A DNA stretch of 64,000 nucleotides from Siphonodentalium dalli (taxonomy: Eukaryota; Mollusca; Scaphopoda; Gadilida; Siphonodentaliidae). The translations under genes and the position numbers were made by a program. Positions 24,901 to 30,953 of this stretch are shown here, piece after piece. Where the stretch lies: the NCBI GenBank assembly GCA_032622095.1, contig CP136063.1, positions 276,389,426 to 276,453,425 on the forward strand. Direction: 5' to 3'. The notes under the pieces are model-generated. The model saw only the letters and a list, made by a program, of their open reading frames with translations. It did no database searches and had not been told where the DNA came from. How positions within the stretch are numbered: position 1 is the stretch's first letter; the number at the start of each line of letters is the position of its first letter.

Positions 24901-27900
24901 TGATTACCTATAATGTTCTAATGCCCCTGATTACCTATAATGTTCTAATGCCCCTGATTACCTATAATGTTCTAATGCCCCTGATTACCAATAATGTTCT
25001 AATGCCCCTGATTACCTATAATGTTCTAATGCCCCTGACTACCTGTATTTATTCTAATGCCCCTGACTACCTGTATTTATTCTAATGCCCCTGACTACCT
25101 GTATTTATTCTAATGCCCCTGACTACCTGTATTTATTCTAATGCCCCTGACTACCTGTATTCACAATTGTTAGTGTTGTCTATAAATGGACACCTCTCCA
25201 TTAGAACATGTGATCCTATATTTCCTCCCGTGCCTTCCAATTGTTCTGGCGTTACAATTAGTACACCTGACTATGATGATTAGCTAATCATTTTCTGCAA
25301 TATCTACTTAACCCTTTCAGTGCCAAGTCCGATTTTTGTATCAATCCATATACCCTGTGCCAATGCATTCTCTTATATATGCGAATCGACCATAGGTCGC
25401 CTCGCATATATAAGAGAATGCATTGGCCTAACAATTTTTCATCATTGTTATTTTTTACAATTTTTTACACAATTTTAATAATTTTTTCTTATATTCTTTA
25501 ACAGACTTATTTTGTAGGTTTAGTGCCAGGGAATCTTACGTTTTTCATGGGCATCAAAATTATTACTACGAATACTGGGTGATAGTTTTGAGTTATAACA
25601 TGCCCCTAATGTACTGTCACTATCTTTACACTTTACACAGAGATATGTTAAGATTTCATGAATTTTGCAATTAATGCTCAATTCATATGGAAATGTTGGT
25701 AAAATTATACCAAAATAATTTAGAATTGTTTTTGTTACTTTTTTGTCATAATATCAAAAATCAAAATAAAATGTCCAATGTGGGCCATTTATTTCAATAC
25801 TGTGGCATCTGAGACTCAAACAATATTTTTTATTTTGCCTTATAGATTTTGCCAGATATTTTTGACTACTTTGTTTCCTTGACCCATAATTATACACTAT
25901 CTGTCTTCAGGAACCTTGGGCAGAACCTGAAATCAAGAAATTTGCCACTGAAAAATATAATGTCCAGTTTGACATGTTCAGTAAAATAAATGTGAACGGT
26001 GACGGTGCTCATCCGTTGTTCAAATTCCTCAAGAAGCATCAAAAGGGTACCCTCGGAGAGTAAGTATCATATTTCTATAGGGAGTTTCACCTCATCAGGG
26101 TTCCCATGGAGCTTCAAAACTTGGAATAGATTTGAATTTGACAAATTACCTTTCAATGCCTGGAAAGTGCCATTTGGGGAATTAAATAGCCTTGAAGTTT
26201 GGTGGTATTTTCACCGCTTGATAAACTTTTAGTTGATTCAAATTTCATTTAACCATATGTAATTGGGTAAAAATTTAAAATGCCATGAATTGGCCTTGGA
26301 ATTTTATAATATAGGTCATTCAAAACCTTGAAAATGGTTGAGCAATGGCCTTGAATAGCCTGGAATTTAATTTGTTATGTGGTAACCTTGCTCATATATG
26401 GTTTTAAATGTGCATACAATGTTCATAGCTTCACTGCTTGCTGTATGTTAAAGATACATACAATGTTCAGAAAATGTACCATTATATTATCAGGGTAGTT
26501 TCCCCTTTCCTTACAAAAAGTAAAATTTAAATGCTAACTTTCGGTGATAAACTCATCTTGAGAGAACATTAAATCAAATATGGTTTCCATAAACATGACA
26601 GGCAGAGAATGTTCTATTCACTCATTTGTAATAATGTTCATCAAGCAGCCTAGGCTGTGTCATGCTATTTGGTTAACCTCTTAGTTGAATATACCCACAA
26701 ATGAATGAATGGTAAAGAAATAAATACCTAAAATCATGTAACTAGTAATCAAAGTGTTAAAACTGGCAAGAAATCATATATATTGTTGTGAATATTTAGA
26801 ATCTTCATTTAAGTAAAATCTTTTATTTCAGTTTCATTAAATGGAACTTTTCCAAATTTCTTGTAACCAAAGAAGGGAAAGCAGTGAAAAGATATGCACC
26901 AAATACCGAGCCATTCGTGAGTATTATAATATTCTGGTGACCACTAAATACCGAGCCATTCATGAGTATTCAAATATTCTGATGACCACTAAATACCGAG
27001 CCATTCGTGAGTATTCTAATATTCTGATGACCACTAAATACCGAGCCATTCATGAGTATTCTAATATTCTGGTTACCACTAAATACCGAGCCATTCGTGA
27101 GTATTCTAATATTCTGATGACCACTAAATACCGAGCCATTCATGAGTATTCTAATATTCTGATGACCACTAAATACCGAGCCATTTGTGAGTATTCTAAT
27201 ATTCTGGTGACCACTAAATACCGAGCCATTTGTGAGTATTCTAATATTCTGGTGACCACTAAATACCAAGTCATTCGTGAGTATTCTAATATTCTGATGA
27301 CCACTAAATACTGAGCCATTTGTGAGTATACTAATATTCTGATGACCACTAAATACCAAGTCATTCGTGAGTTTCTAATATTCTGGAGACCACTGAATTA
27401 TTTTCTTTGTTGTATTAGGGAGAATGAAAATCATTGTGTTCACACTCTGTAATCACTTCGATGTGGTTCAGTGCCACATTCCGTTCTCGGTAGTGATTCA
27501 TGCCGTTCTCTGTGTGCATTTTCTACGCTGCCGAACTTCAAAACAAAATGGAGTGCATTTCAAAGAAATTCTCTTATTTCTCCATTATCAGTCATAGTGT
27601 TCTCGATAGCTTAAGTCCCATGTTGTTATGAGAAAAGTGTCATACAAAACTGCTAAGTCTGTGCCTCCATATCTCTGACATATATTTAACAACCCAAGGA
27701 AGTTTATATTCACCTCGGCTGCAGGCTGAGGTGAATATTAACTTCCTCGGGCTGATAAATCCTCATGTCAACCTCGAAACAATGCAATAAACGTATTATT
27801 AGATGATCTACCAATGTTGTCGAGCCATTAGACCTGAAACACCTTACTGACCCGACTGTGTATATACCGGTACATGGATCCATCGAATGCACATCAATAT

Positions 27901-28197
27901 GATTCAACAAGTCAAAATTTAACCCAGGAATTTATATCAACCTACAATTCCTATTAATAACTCATGACATTGCGTGAGCTTGTTATTAACCCATCATTCC
28001 TATTTATAGGAAAATCCAGTAGATATCATTATTTATCAAGTCCTTTTCCATATGATGGGACTTTTAGAAGAAAGTTTATGATCATATAATAAACATTATA
28101 AACTGAAATTCTGGAGATTATGAAGATTATTTCAATTCATTAAATCAATTTCTGTATCTTTCAGGCAATTGAGAAGGATTTCAGCAGCTTCTGGTAA
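3889..28197 (+). CDS. GPX4: Phospholipid hydroperoxide glutathione peroxidase (GPX4), selenoprotein, 5 coding exons
   Basis: GPX4 reduces phospholipid and other lipid hydroperoxides with glutathione and protects membranes from peroxidation. Coding parts are 3889-3980, 18604-18751, 25911-26059, 26832-26916 and 28165-28197. All introns are GT-AG and phases agree, giving 168 residues from the ATG at 3889, close to the ~170 of cytosolic GPX4. The active-site motif VNVASK-Sec-GFTD has Sec44 encoded by TGA at 18641. The other catalytic residues are Gln80 (GGQE), Trp134 and Asn135 (IKWNF). The spacing between Gln80 and Trp134 is short, so the oligomerisation loop of tetrameric GPXs is missing, which points to the GPX4 class. 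[17 protein letters not shown] and [11 protein letters not shown] are typical family blocks. The frame stays open a few codons upstream of the ATG to the acceptor, so an upstream exon with a mitochondrial presequence may exist. No SECIS element was found by eye. Confidence 0.93.
4077..4244. mobile_element. Foldback element family G, partial
   Basis: It begins CAAGCCTTGAAATTAAG, then carries a hairpin of GAATGAGGT and CCAGAGGGTGAATTTAGTGA against its complement CACCAAATTCACCCTCTGG. The start of a second hairpin follows and breaks off near 4244. The complete form is at 37328-37595. Confidence 0.7.
4245..5699. other. GPX4 intron 1, low-repeat part
   Basis: No exon or mobile element was recognised. 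A 24-bp unit is tandemly duplicated at 5434-5457 and 5458-5481 (contains CGTACGATAGCACGGGGT). Confidence 0.5.
5700..6288. mobile_element. hAT-like MITE (CAGAGGCGGACTGG termini)
   Basis: The ends CAGAGGCGGACTGG (5707) and CCAGTCCGCCTCTG (to 6278, plus CTG) are inverted repeats. AGACAAG flanks both sides (5700-5706 and 6282-6288). This fits a 7-8 bp target duplication and a hAT-type non-autonomous element. Internal GATGGGCCGG is repeated in inverted orientation near both ends. No transposase is present. Confidence 0.75.
6289..7700. other. GPX4 intron 1, with one arm of a distant inverted repeat
   Basis: A block at about 6655-6763 (TTGTGTTGGGTATATG, CTGATT, TTTGAGTTCC) is the reverse complement of the tandem units at 8140-8410. 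T-tracts lie at 6296-6309 and 6843-6866. No gene was seen. Confidence 0.45.
7701..7925 (+). mobile_element. TTAA-MITE family B, right end lost
   Basis: TTAA lies at 7701-7704, followed by a diverged left terminus (CCCTTCTATGAATGGAACTTC), GAAAACCCTGT and two palindrome copies. The right side fades after CAGGATCTTTAATGCTGCAC without the expected ATGAAAGGGTTAA. Confidence 0.65.
8140..8410 (+). repeat. ~97-bp tandem repeat, about three diverged units
   Basis: Units share GAGGAGC, CACTCAAAC, ATCAGAACACCATTCATGTA and CCCAACACAACCTTAGTGTA. A 38-bp stretch around TTGTAACTAATTAACTTGAG is additionally duplicated near 8300-8360. An inverted single unit lies at 6655-6763. Confidence 0.7.
8558..11933 (+). 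mobile_element. Element family E carrying an internal 3-kb minisatellite
   Basis: The left side contains CTGGTTTACAAATATTTGAG and the right side GGGTTCGTAAACCAGG, which are inverted relatives. Smaller copies at 30066-30455 and 33815-33960 share CCTGGTTTAC, the downstream AAAAAATTCATCA, and AACAGTGG with a nearby TGTACAT. The minisatellite begins exactly where those copies read TTCATCACCACC, so the array seems to be an internal expansion of this element. Exact ends are uncertain. Confidence 0.6.
8636..11652 (+). repeat. 3-kb minisatellite of CACCACCAATCAAT units
   Basis: The array mixes 11- to 17-bp variants built from TCACCACC, AATCAATC and ATCATCACC for about 3 kb. It has large internal blocks repeated in the same variant order (for example around 9060-9260 and 9890-10090). 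Near the right end a variant CACGATTCGATCACC appears several times (from 11294). It lies in GPX4 intron 1 and has no coding meaning. Confidence 0.95.
13179..13260. repeat. 82-bp inverted repeat inside the ATTT element
   Basis: Arms 13179-13215 and 13224-13260 are complementary over 37 bp with few mismatches, with an 8-bp loop (TGGATGCT). The outermost bases TGTCAG and CTGACA match one half of the 15-mer found elsewhere in the element. Confidence 0.85.
13315..13539 (-). other. Open frame of 74 codons, possible relic of a coding exon
   Basis: The frame contains [18 protein letters not shown] and [20 protein letters not shown]. Composition looks protein-like rather than repeat-derived, but it lacks a convincing start and a stop lies immediately upstream. 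It sits inside the 12305-14469 element and may be a fragment of its lost protein or a captured exon. No family was recognised. Confidence 0.2.
14560..16021. other. GPX4 intron 1 with three degenerate ~165-bp repeat units
   Basis: Around 14920-15350, three units share GGCCATTTTGGATC, GTGTGTGG, TAGGGTGT, TTGTGGGTCAC and CTACAACAC. They are distantly like the satellites at 20600 and 44040 in carrying a 'gccatnttgga' core. No gene was seen. The open frame at 15569-15940 has no recognisable domain. Confidence 0.5.
16022..16255 (+). mobile_element. TTAA-MITE family B
   Basis: The left end is degenerate (TTATCCTTTCATGACTGGAGC from 16022). Two palindromes follow, the first eroded. The right end is GAAGCTCCAGTCATGTAAGGG with TTAA at 16252-16255. 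Confidence 0.75.
16256..16942. other. GPX4 intron 1, one protein-like minus-strand frame
   Basis: An 84-codon frame at 16625-16879 on the minus strand starts [19 protein letters not shown] and includes [19 protein letters not shown]. It has balanced composition and a proper stop. No family was recognised, no flanking splice sites were established, and chance cannot be excluded. Confidence 0.25.
16943..17159. mobile_element. 213-bp foldback MITE (family F, Tc1/mariner-like)
   Basis: Flanked by TA, it starts CAGTAATGCCCTAAATAATT and ends in the complement (ATGGCATTACTC). The whole length folds back on itself around GAAAGCTCTCAGTGATAGCTTTC. The TA target and CAGT/ACTG ends fit the IS630-Tc1-mariner group (inference). 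Confidence 0.85.
17160..17476. other. GPX4 intron 1, nothing recognised
   Basis: AT-rich unique sequence without repeat or ORF support. Confidence 0.4.
17477..18184 (+). mobile_element. TTAA-MITE family D
   Basis: The left end is TTAG plus CCCTTTCTGTACTATATGG (17477). The right end is TAGTATAGAAAGGG plus TTAA at 18181-18184. Inside, a longer inverted repeat (CCCGCCATATCAAATTCAG; ACTTACGACTGGATTTGATA) brackets two palindromes and an AT-rich spacer. About 230 bp of extra sequence separates the left terminus from this inner structure. Confidence 0.7.
18185..18603. other. Distal GPX4 intron 1 and acceptor
   Basis: A 20-bp unit (AGTATTTTGTGCAGTCGAAA) is duplicated at 18201-18240. The 3' end has a pyrimidine-rich TTTGTCTTTTCAG acceptor for the Sec exon. 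Confidence 0.6.
18604..18751 (+). CDS. GPX4: GPX4 coding exon 2 (selenocysteine exon)
   Basis: The acceptor CAG is at 18601-18603. The exon encodes [12 protein letters not shown], Sec, then [20 protein letters not shown] and [16 protein letters not shown], and ends at a CAG|GTTTGT donor. It is 148 bp, phase 2 in and phase 0 out. The catalytic Gln80 is its last codon. A TTAA-MITE starts only 19 bp past the donor. Confidence 0.95.
18641..18643 (+). other. GPX4: In-frame TGA selenocysteine codon
   Basis: TGA lies between AAA (Lys43) and GGT (Gly45), exactly at the GPX active-site Sec/Cys position, with the frame intact on both sides. Recoding needs a SECIS element in the 3' UTR, which I could not locate. 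Confidence 0.93.
18771..19047 (-). mobile_element. TTAA-MITE family C, short copy next to the Sec exon
   Basis: TTAA lies at 18771-18774 and 19044-19047. The left terminus is CCCTTTGAGTGCCAGGGGCC and the right ends CCTGGCACTCAAATGG. It has one palindrome and is in reverse orientation to 3316-3763. It was inserted directly after the exon 2 donor region. Confidence 0.85.
19088..19740. mobile_element. Foldback family G cluster
   Basis: Hairpins of the GAATGAGGTCCC, GGTGAATTTAGTGATGCTA type lie at 19124-19216 and 19424-19516. They are bounded by CAAGCCTGAAAATAGCGTG (left) and CACGCTATTTGCAGCCTTG (right, about 19527-19545). The middle part carries TTCTGGGAAGT and GGTGAACATCACCAACTTCA motifs. A further fragment of that middle part appears inverted at 19676-19740. 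Confidence 0.7.
19741..20599. other. GPX4 intron 2, nothing recognised
   Basis: AT-rich unique sequence. No repeat or exon was identified. Confidence 0.4.
20600..23835 (+). repeat. ~165-bp satellite array in GPX4 intron 2, interrupted
   Basis: About ten units run to 22352 and one more follows at 23731-23835. Each carries GGGCTACAGGTC, CATCATGAAATTTGTCATGG, TTGACATGTAGATGGGAACG, AGTCATTTTGGGGTCATTCG and GCCATCTTGGATTT. Two unit subtypes alternate, ending in ACTCTTTGCATGACTAAATC or in TTTCAAAATTCAATC. The array is interrupted by an insertion at 22353-23730. Confidence 0.85.
22348..23735. mobile_element. 1378-bp element with 5-bp target duplication (CTTTG)
   Basis: It starts CAGGGTTCCCGTGGGTACTT at 22353 and ends GCAAGAACCATG at 23730. 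CTTTG flanks both sides (22348-22352, 23731-23735), and removing the element restores the satellite consensus. Subterminal TACTTGAA/CCTTGAATTT stretches occur at both ends. A ~100-bp hairpin lies at about 23122-23225. It is related to 26091-26395. The 5-bp duplication and CAGGG ends suggest a hAT-like group (inference). Confidence 0.75.
23836..24120 (+). repeat. Dispersed repeat shared with 63185-63455
   Basis: Both copies share CGATCATCAC, TTGATATTG, AGCTATCAAAT, AGCGGCCAT/AGCAACCAT, ATCTAGTATTACTTAGA, CTCCATTGACTGTAACA and GAAATTATTCCC, in order and in the same orientation. It adjoins the satellite array and may be its non-tandem boundary. Confidence 0.7.
24193..24320 (+). mobile_element. 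Internal fragment of TTAA-MITE family A
   Basis: Right half of one palindrome, the AT-rich spacer (TTAAAGAATGTAAGAAAAAA) and the left half of the second palindrome, without termini. Confidence 0.8.
24391..25165 (+). repeat. Two-type minisatellite, A(n)-B(n)-A(n)
   Basis: Outer blocks consist of 28-bp units (TAATGCCCCTGACTACCTGT plus ATTTATTC). The central block, about 24610-25030, consists of 27-bp units (CCCCTGATTACCTATAATG core). The inner expansion is bracketed by the outer type on both sides. The 27-bp units keep an open frame of 162 codons by chance of unit length. Confidence 0.95.
25308..25612 (+). mobile_element. TTAA-MITE family C, right end lost
   Basis: TTAA at 25308-25311, terminus CCCTTTCAGTGCCAAG, one palindrome, and filler nearly identical to 3316-3763 (GGCATCAAAATTATTACTA). 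Homology stops at ATGCCCCTAA, before the right terminus. Confidence 0.8.
25613..25910. other. End of GPX4 intron 2
   Basis: AT-rich sequence ending in the CTGTCTTCAG acceptor. Nothing else was recognised. Confidence 0.5.
25911..26059 (+). CDS. GPX4: GPX4 coding exon 3
   Basis: It encodes [40 protein letters not shown] and KKHQKGTLG. It is 149 bp, begins in phase 0 after TTCAG and ends GGAGA|GTAAGT. The FDMFSKI..NG block and PLFKFLK fit GPX4 closely. Confidence 0.95.
26091..26395. mobile_element. 295-bp element with 5-bp target duplication (CTCAT)
   Basis: CTCAT flanks the element on both sides (26091-26095, 26391-26395). The ends are CAGGGTTCCCATGG and GTGGTAACCTTG. It has a subterminal CTTGGAAT/GCCTTGAA theme like 22353-23730, of which it looks like a short derivative. 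It lies 32 bp past the exon 3 donor. Confidence 0.8.
26832..26916 (+). CDS. GPX4: GPX4 coding exon 4
   Basis: It encodes (D)[20 protein letters not shown] and YAPNTEPF. It holds catalytic Trp134 and Asn135. It is 85 bp, phase 2 in and phase 0 out, with acceptor TATTTCAG and donor TTC|GTGAGT. Its last 16 bases and the donor are the first unit of a 45-bp tandem repeat. Confidence 0.93.
26901..27390 (+). repeat. 45-bp x 11 tandem repeat multiplying the exon 4 end and splice donor
   Basis: Units start at 26901 and every 45 bp to 27351. Each contains AAATACCGAGCCATTC, then GTGAGTATT (or CATGAGTATT), then CTAATATTCTG and ACCACT. Unit 1 is the real exon 4 end. GTGAG is kept in units 1, 3, 5, 7, 8, 9, 10 and 11. 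Units 2, 4 and 6 read CATGAG. The GPX4 frame meets a TGA within the first unit if the real donor is skipped. Confidence 0.97.
27391..28164. other. Rest of GPX4 intron 4, one hairpin
   Basis: An inverted repeat at about 27699-27747 (GGAAGTTTATATTCACCTCG against GAGGTGAATATTAACTTCC). The 3' end supplies the TGTATCTTTCAG acceptor. Nothing else was recognised. Confidence 0.6.
28165..28197 (+). CDS. GPX4: GPX4 last coding exon
   Basis: It encodes [10 protein letters not shown] and a TAA stop. The C-terminal IEKD block is conserved in GPX4. The exon starts in phase 0 after TTTCAG. Confidence 0.9.
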   Translation, partial: AIEKDFSSFW

Positions 28198-28386
28198 TAG
28201 GAAGGAATGTTTAACCTGATTTCATTGGATCATCTGTGTAACCTGATTTCATTGGATCATCTGTGTATTTGCTGATCATTTACAATCATCAACAAACAGA
28301 AGCTCGTCAGAAGGCCGCGCTGTGATGTGCATATAATTTATTGAGTAGCAGTCCCCACACTCACATAATTTAGACCACTATATAGA
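28198..28386 (+). other. GPX4: Probable GPX4 3' UTR
   Basis: It contains a perfect 27-bp tandem duplication (28212-28238, 28239-28265). A SECIS element should lie in the 3' UTR. I could not match an ATGA/AA/GA core with a convincing stem here. The UTR may continue beyond the transposon that starts at 28395. Confidence 0.5.
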
Positions 28387-29228
28387 TTCTAATCGAGGGC
28401 TCGAAATGTTCTCCTATCACCCTGTCACTGACAGGTCATTGTTTATGGGTGACAAATAGATTTGTTTTCTACCTGTCACCTATGACGGATGATCTTACAT
28501 TTCTAGAATAATACATACATATATAATATGTCAGTTTGGGATATCTCTCAATCTGAGTATGATTATTAGAGATTAATTTGCTGGCATTCGTATAAACTAT
28601 TACCCACGTCTCCAGAACTCTCTATTAAAATTAGGTTCTGTGTTGAAGGGATTCCCTCCATTTCATTCGAGAGTGGCGCAGACTGCATGCAATTGCATTG
28701 GTTTATGGCATAGCAGATCACTTCAGAGTTCAGAGGTCAATCACGTGTTGACAATTTTCCCACGCATTGTCAAACTCAACTATTGTTGGAAAACTGAATA
28801 CAGGTGATATATCCATAATTCATTTTGCTCATCGGAATATAGGAGACATCATCTTCAAGTTTTTATCAGTCAACAATATTCATGACTGATTATTCTTTCG
28901 CATCTAGTTGTATTTATAACTATTTCTAAATTCTCACAAACATTTACTATGCCAGAAATGCACTCTATATTTGCAAACGGTTTATTACATCATGTTGGGA
29001 ATGCCGCATCATCGTAGAAATGAAATATTATAGACACTTCTAGAGACGTAATTCCGATATAGGATGTTCGTCGGCTTTTCGGGGAGACTGAGTTCGAACA
29101 AGCCGTATCCATTATACAATGGCTTGCAAATGGAAAATTGAGAGGTGACCAGGTGACAGGTAGGAAATAAATTACCTGTCCCCAGTGACAAGTAGATATT
29201 TCAGAGCATTTCGAACCCTGTTCCAATC
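28387..29228. mobile_element. 826-bp hAT-like element in or just after the GPX4 3' UTR
   Basis: The ends GAGGGCTCGAAATG (28395) and CATTTCGAACCCTG (to 29220) are inverted repeats. Longer subterminal similarity follows (CTACCTGTCACC at about 28470 and its complement at about 29145). The flanks TTCTAATC and TTCCAATC are an 8-bp duplication with one mismatch. No transposase remains. Confidence 0.78.
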
Positions 29229-29280
29229 CAAGTGCTGTTTTTGGCATTCTGAGGTGACATGTATAACCTCAGGCTGCTCT

Positions 29281-29703
29281 TCCCTTTCTTTACTGAATAG
29301 ATTCTTCCATTCATTATAAAAGTGTATTTGGAATGGGCTATTATTCCTCTAGAGTGATGTTCAGAAACTATAAGCTGACTGACAAAATGATAATATACAG
29401 TAATGCCCTAAGTAATCGACCCCTTAACCACAGCAGAATTATGGGTAACTTTTCAGGATTTAGTGGGAAATGTGGCTTGTTGCCATTCATTGGAAAGCTC
29501 TCGCCGAGAGCTTTCCGATGAATGGCAACAAGCCATATTTCTGACTAAATCCTGAAAAGTTCCCCATAATTCTGCTGTGGTTAATGGGTCAATTATTTTG
29601 CGCATTACTGTAAGTCCTAATGATTGGTAGAACATCTGCATATAATAAGTTCAACAAACGGCCATTTTGTTGAACGTCAATGAGTATTTAGTAAAGAAAG
29701 GGA
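29281..29703. mobile_element. Element with CCCTTTCTTTACT termini, carrying a foldback insertion
   Basis: CCCTTTCTTTACTGAATAG at 29282 and TATTTAGTAAAGAAAGGG ending near 29702 are inverted repeats. A family F foldback is inserted at 29398-29610. A related right end is seen at about 32097-32113. The target duplication is not clear. Confidence 0.5.
29396..29612. mobile_element. 213-bp foldback MITE (family F)
   Basis: TA-flanked, starts CAGTAATGCCCTAAGTAATC, ends GCGCATTACTG, near-perfect fold-back around GAAAGCTCTCGCCGAGAGCTT. Length is 213 bp. Confidence 0.9.
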
Positions 29704-29709
29704 TAATTA

Positions 29710-29938
29710 TTAATCCTGCCATGATGGGAGATTTCTGAAATTTTGCGAAAACCCTGTGGTAGCCTCTTATATATATAAGAGAATACATTGGCCTAACAAT
29801 ATTTACCTTGACCTTGTAAGCCAGTATATTCTCTTATATATGTGAGAATCCCTATGGGAGACTCGCATATATATGATAATGCACTGGTACAGGATCTTGA
29901 ATGCAGCACCAGCTCAACTCCCGTCATCAAAGGGTTAA
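29710..29938 (+). mobile_element. TTAA-MITE family B
   Basis: TTAA lies at 29710-29713 and 29935-29938. The left terminus is eroded (TCCTGCCATGATGGGAG). The right is CTCCCGTCATCAAAGGG. Two palindromes are present, the first with a deleted centre. Confidence 0.78.
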
Positions 29939-30065
29939 TACTTTTGTTTGGCCCTATCCTGGAATTTTCTAGTGAGTAGCTTTTATTCATATTGAGAATT
30001 ATAGATCCATAAATATACTGTACTTAGAAAACATCAACACTGAAAAAAAATTATATATATATTTA

Positions 30066-30455
30066 GGCCACACCAATATTAGAGCCTGGTTTACGAACAT
30101 TTGGTGGGGAAAAAAGTAGATGGAGGAGAGGAAAAAAAATAATAAATAAAAAATATTCATCACCACCTAAATGTTTTAAAATTTTGAAAATGTACATGAA
30201 TTTCACCAGATTTTTAAAAACACTGAGAGCTTTCCGATGAATGGCAACAAGCCATATTTCCGACTAAATTCTGAAAAGTTACCCATAATTGTGCTGTGGT
30301 TAAGGAGTCGATTATTTAGGGCATTACTGTATTTCCTTCCCCAGATGCTTCATATTCTAGTGATAATTAACATAAACCAATCAATACAAAGTTTTATTTA
30401 TTTTTTTTACAATATTTGAAAAAAATTGTATAACATAGGTTCGTAATCGAGGCTT
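30066..30455 (+). mobile_element. Element family E, short copy
   Basis: It shares CCTGGTTTACGAACATTTGG, AAAAATATTCATCACCACC, TGTACATGAATTTCACC and AGGTTCGTAATCGAGG with 8558-11933 but has no minisatellite. Half a family F foldback is inserted at about 30222-30329. A TTAA element is inserted at its right end. Confidence 0.6.
30222..30331. mobile_element. Half foldback MITE (family F)
   Basis: Right arm only: GAGAGCTTTCCGATGAATGG through GGGCATTACTG (ends 30329) followed by TA. Confidence 0.8.
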
Positions 30456-30953
30456 TTAAAGGCCCACTTAATGTTTGAACCACCAGATCACATTTTATAC
30501 AACATATTCCATATTATATACCATGAACCACCAGATCACATTTTATACAACATATTCCATATTATATACCATGAACCACCAGATCACATTTTATACAACA
30601 TATTCCATATTATATACCATTTGAAAGGGAAAGCTCCAAAACATTGTATTATCAACTGATCCGGTCGAATAAACTGGGAACATGTTGTTTTTATTGAGTT
30701 ACCGTGGTGTGTATACTTAATTATGATCCAGATAGTACTGTATATTATTCTCAATGGAAGGGGAATGACTCTATTGCTTAGTTTGAATGGAATGAATCTG
30801 AAAATCTCTATCACTTGGTGGGTACTCTTTGGCCACAGCTGATTGTATTCTGGTGGAATATATATTTTTTTTGTTCCTCTTCCAAATGGTATATAATATG
30901 GGATATGTTGTGTATAAAGTTATCTGGGCATTCAGAATTAAGTGGGCCTTTAA
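30456..30953. mobile_element. 490-bp TTAA foldback element (AGGCCCACTTAAT termini)
   Basis: TTAA lies at 30456-30459 and 30950-30953. The termini AGGCCCACTTAAT and ATTAAGTGGGCCT are inverted repeats. Subterminal CATATTATATACCATTTG (30603) is complementary to CAAATGGTATATAATATG (30884-30901). The left arm has three 48-bp units where the right arm has one. Kolobok- or piggyBac-type targeting is possible. Confidence 0.78.
30477..30620 (+). repeat. 48-bp x 3 tandem triplication
   Basis: Three identical units start at 30477, 30525 and 30573 (GAACCACCAGATCACATTTT and following). They lie within one arm of the element at 30456-30953. Confidence 0.97.

Noticed and set aside
24597-25085. 162-codon open frame (MPLITYNVL repeats)
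   Set aside because: Translation of a 27-bp minisatellite. Unit length divisible by three keeps the frame open. It lies in a GPX4 intron.
26841-27314. 157-codon open frame over exon 4 and the 45-bp repeat
   Set aside because: Out of frame with GPX4. The correct frame ends the exon at 26916.
28321-28371. Hairpin TGTGATGTG / CACACTCACA as a SECIS
   Set aside because: It lacks the tandem G-A quartet and the apical AA; its arms are plain Watson-Crick pairs.
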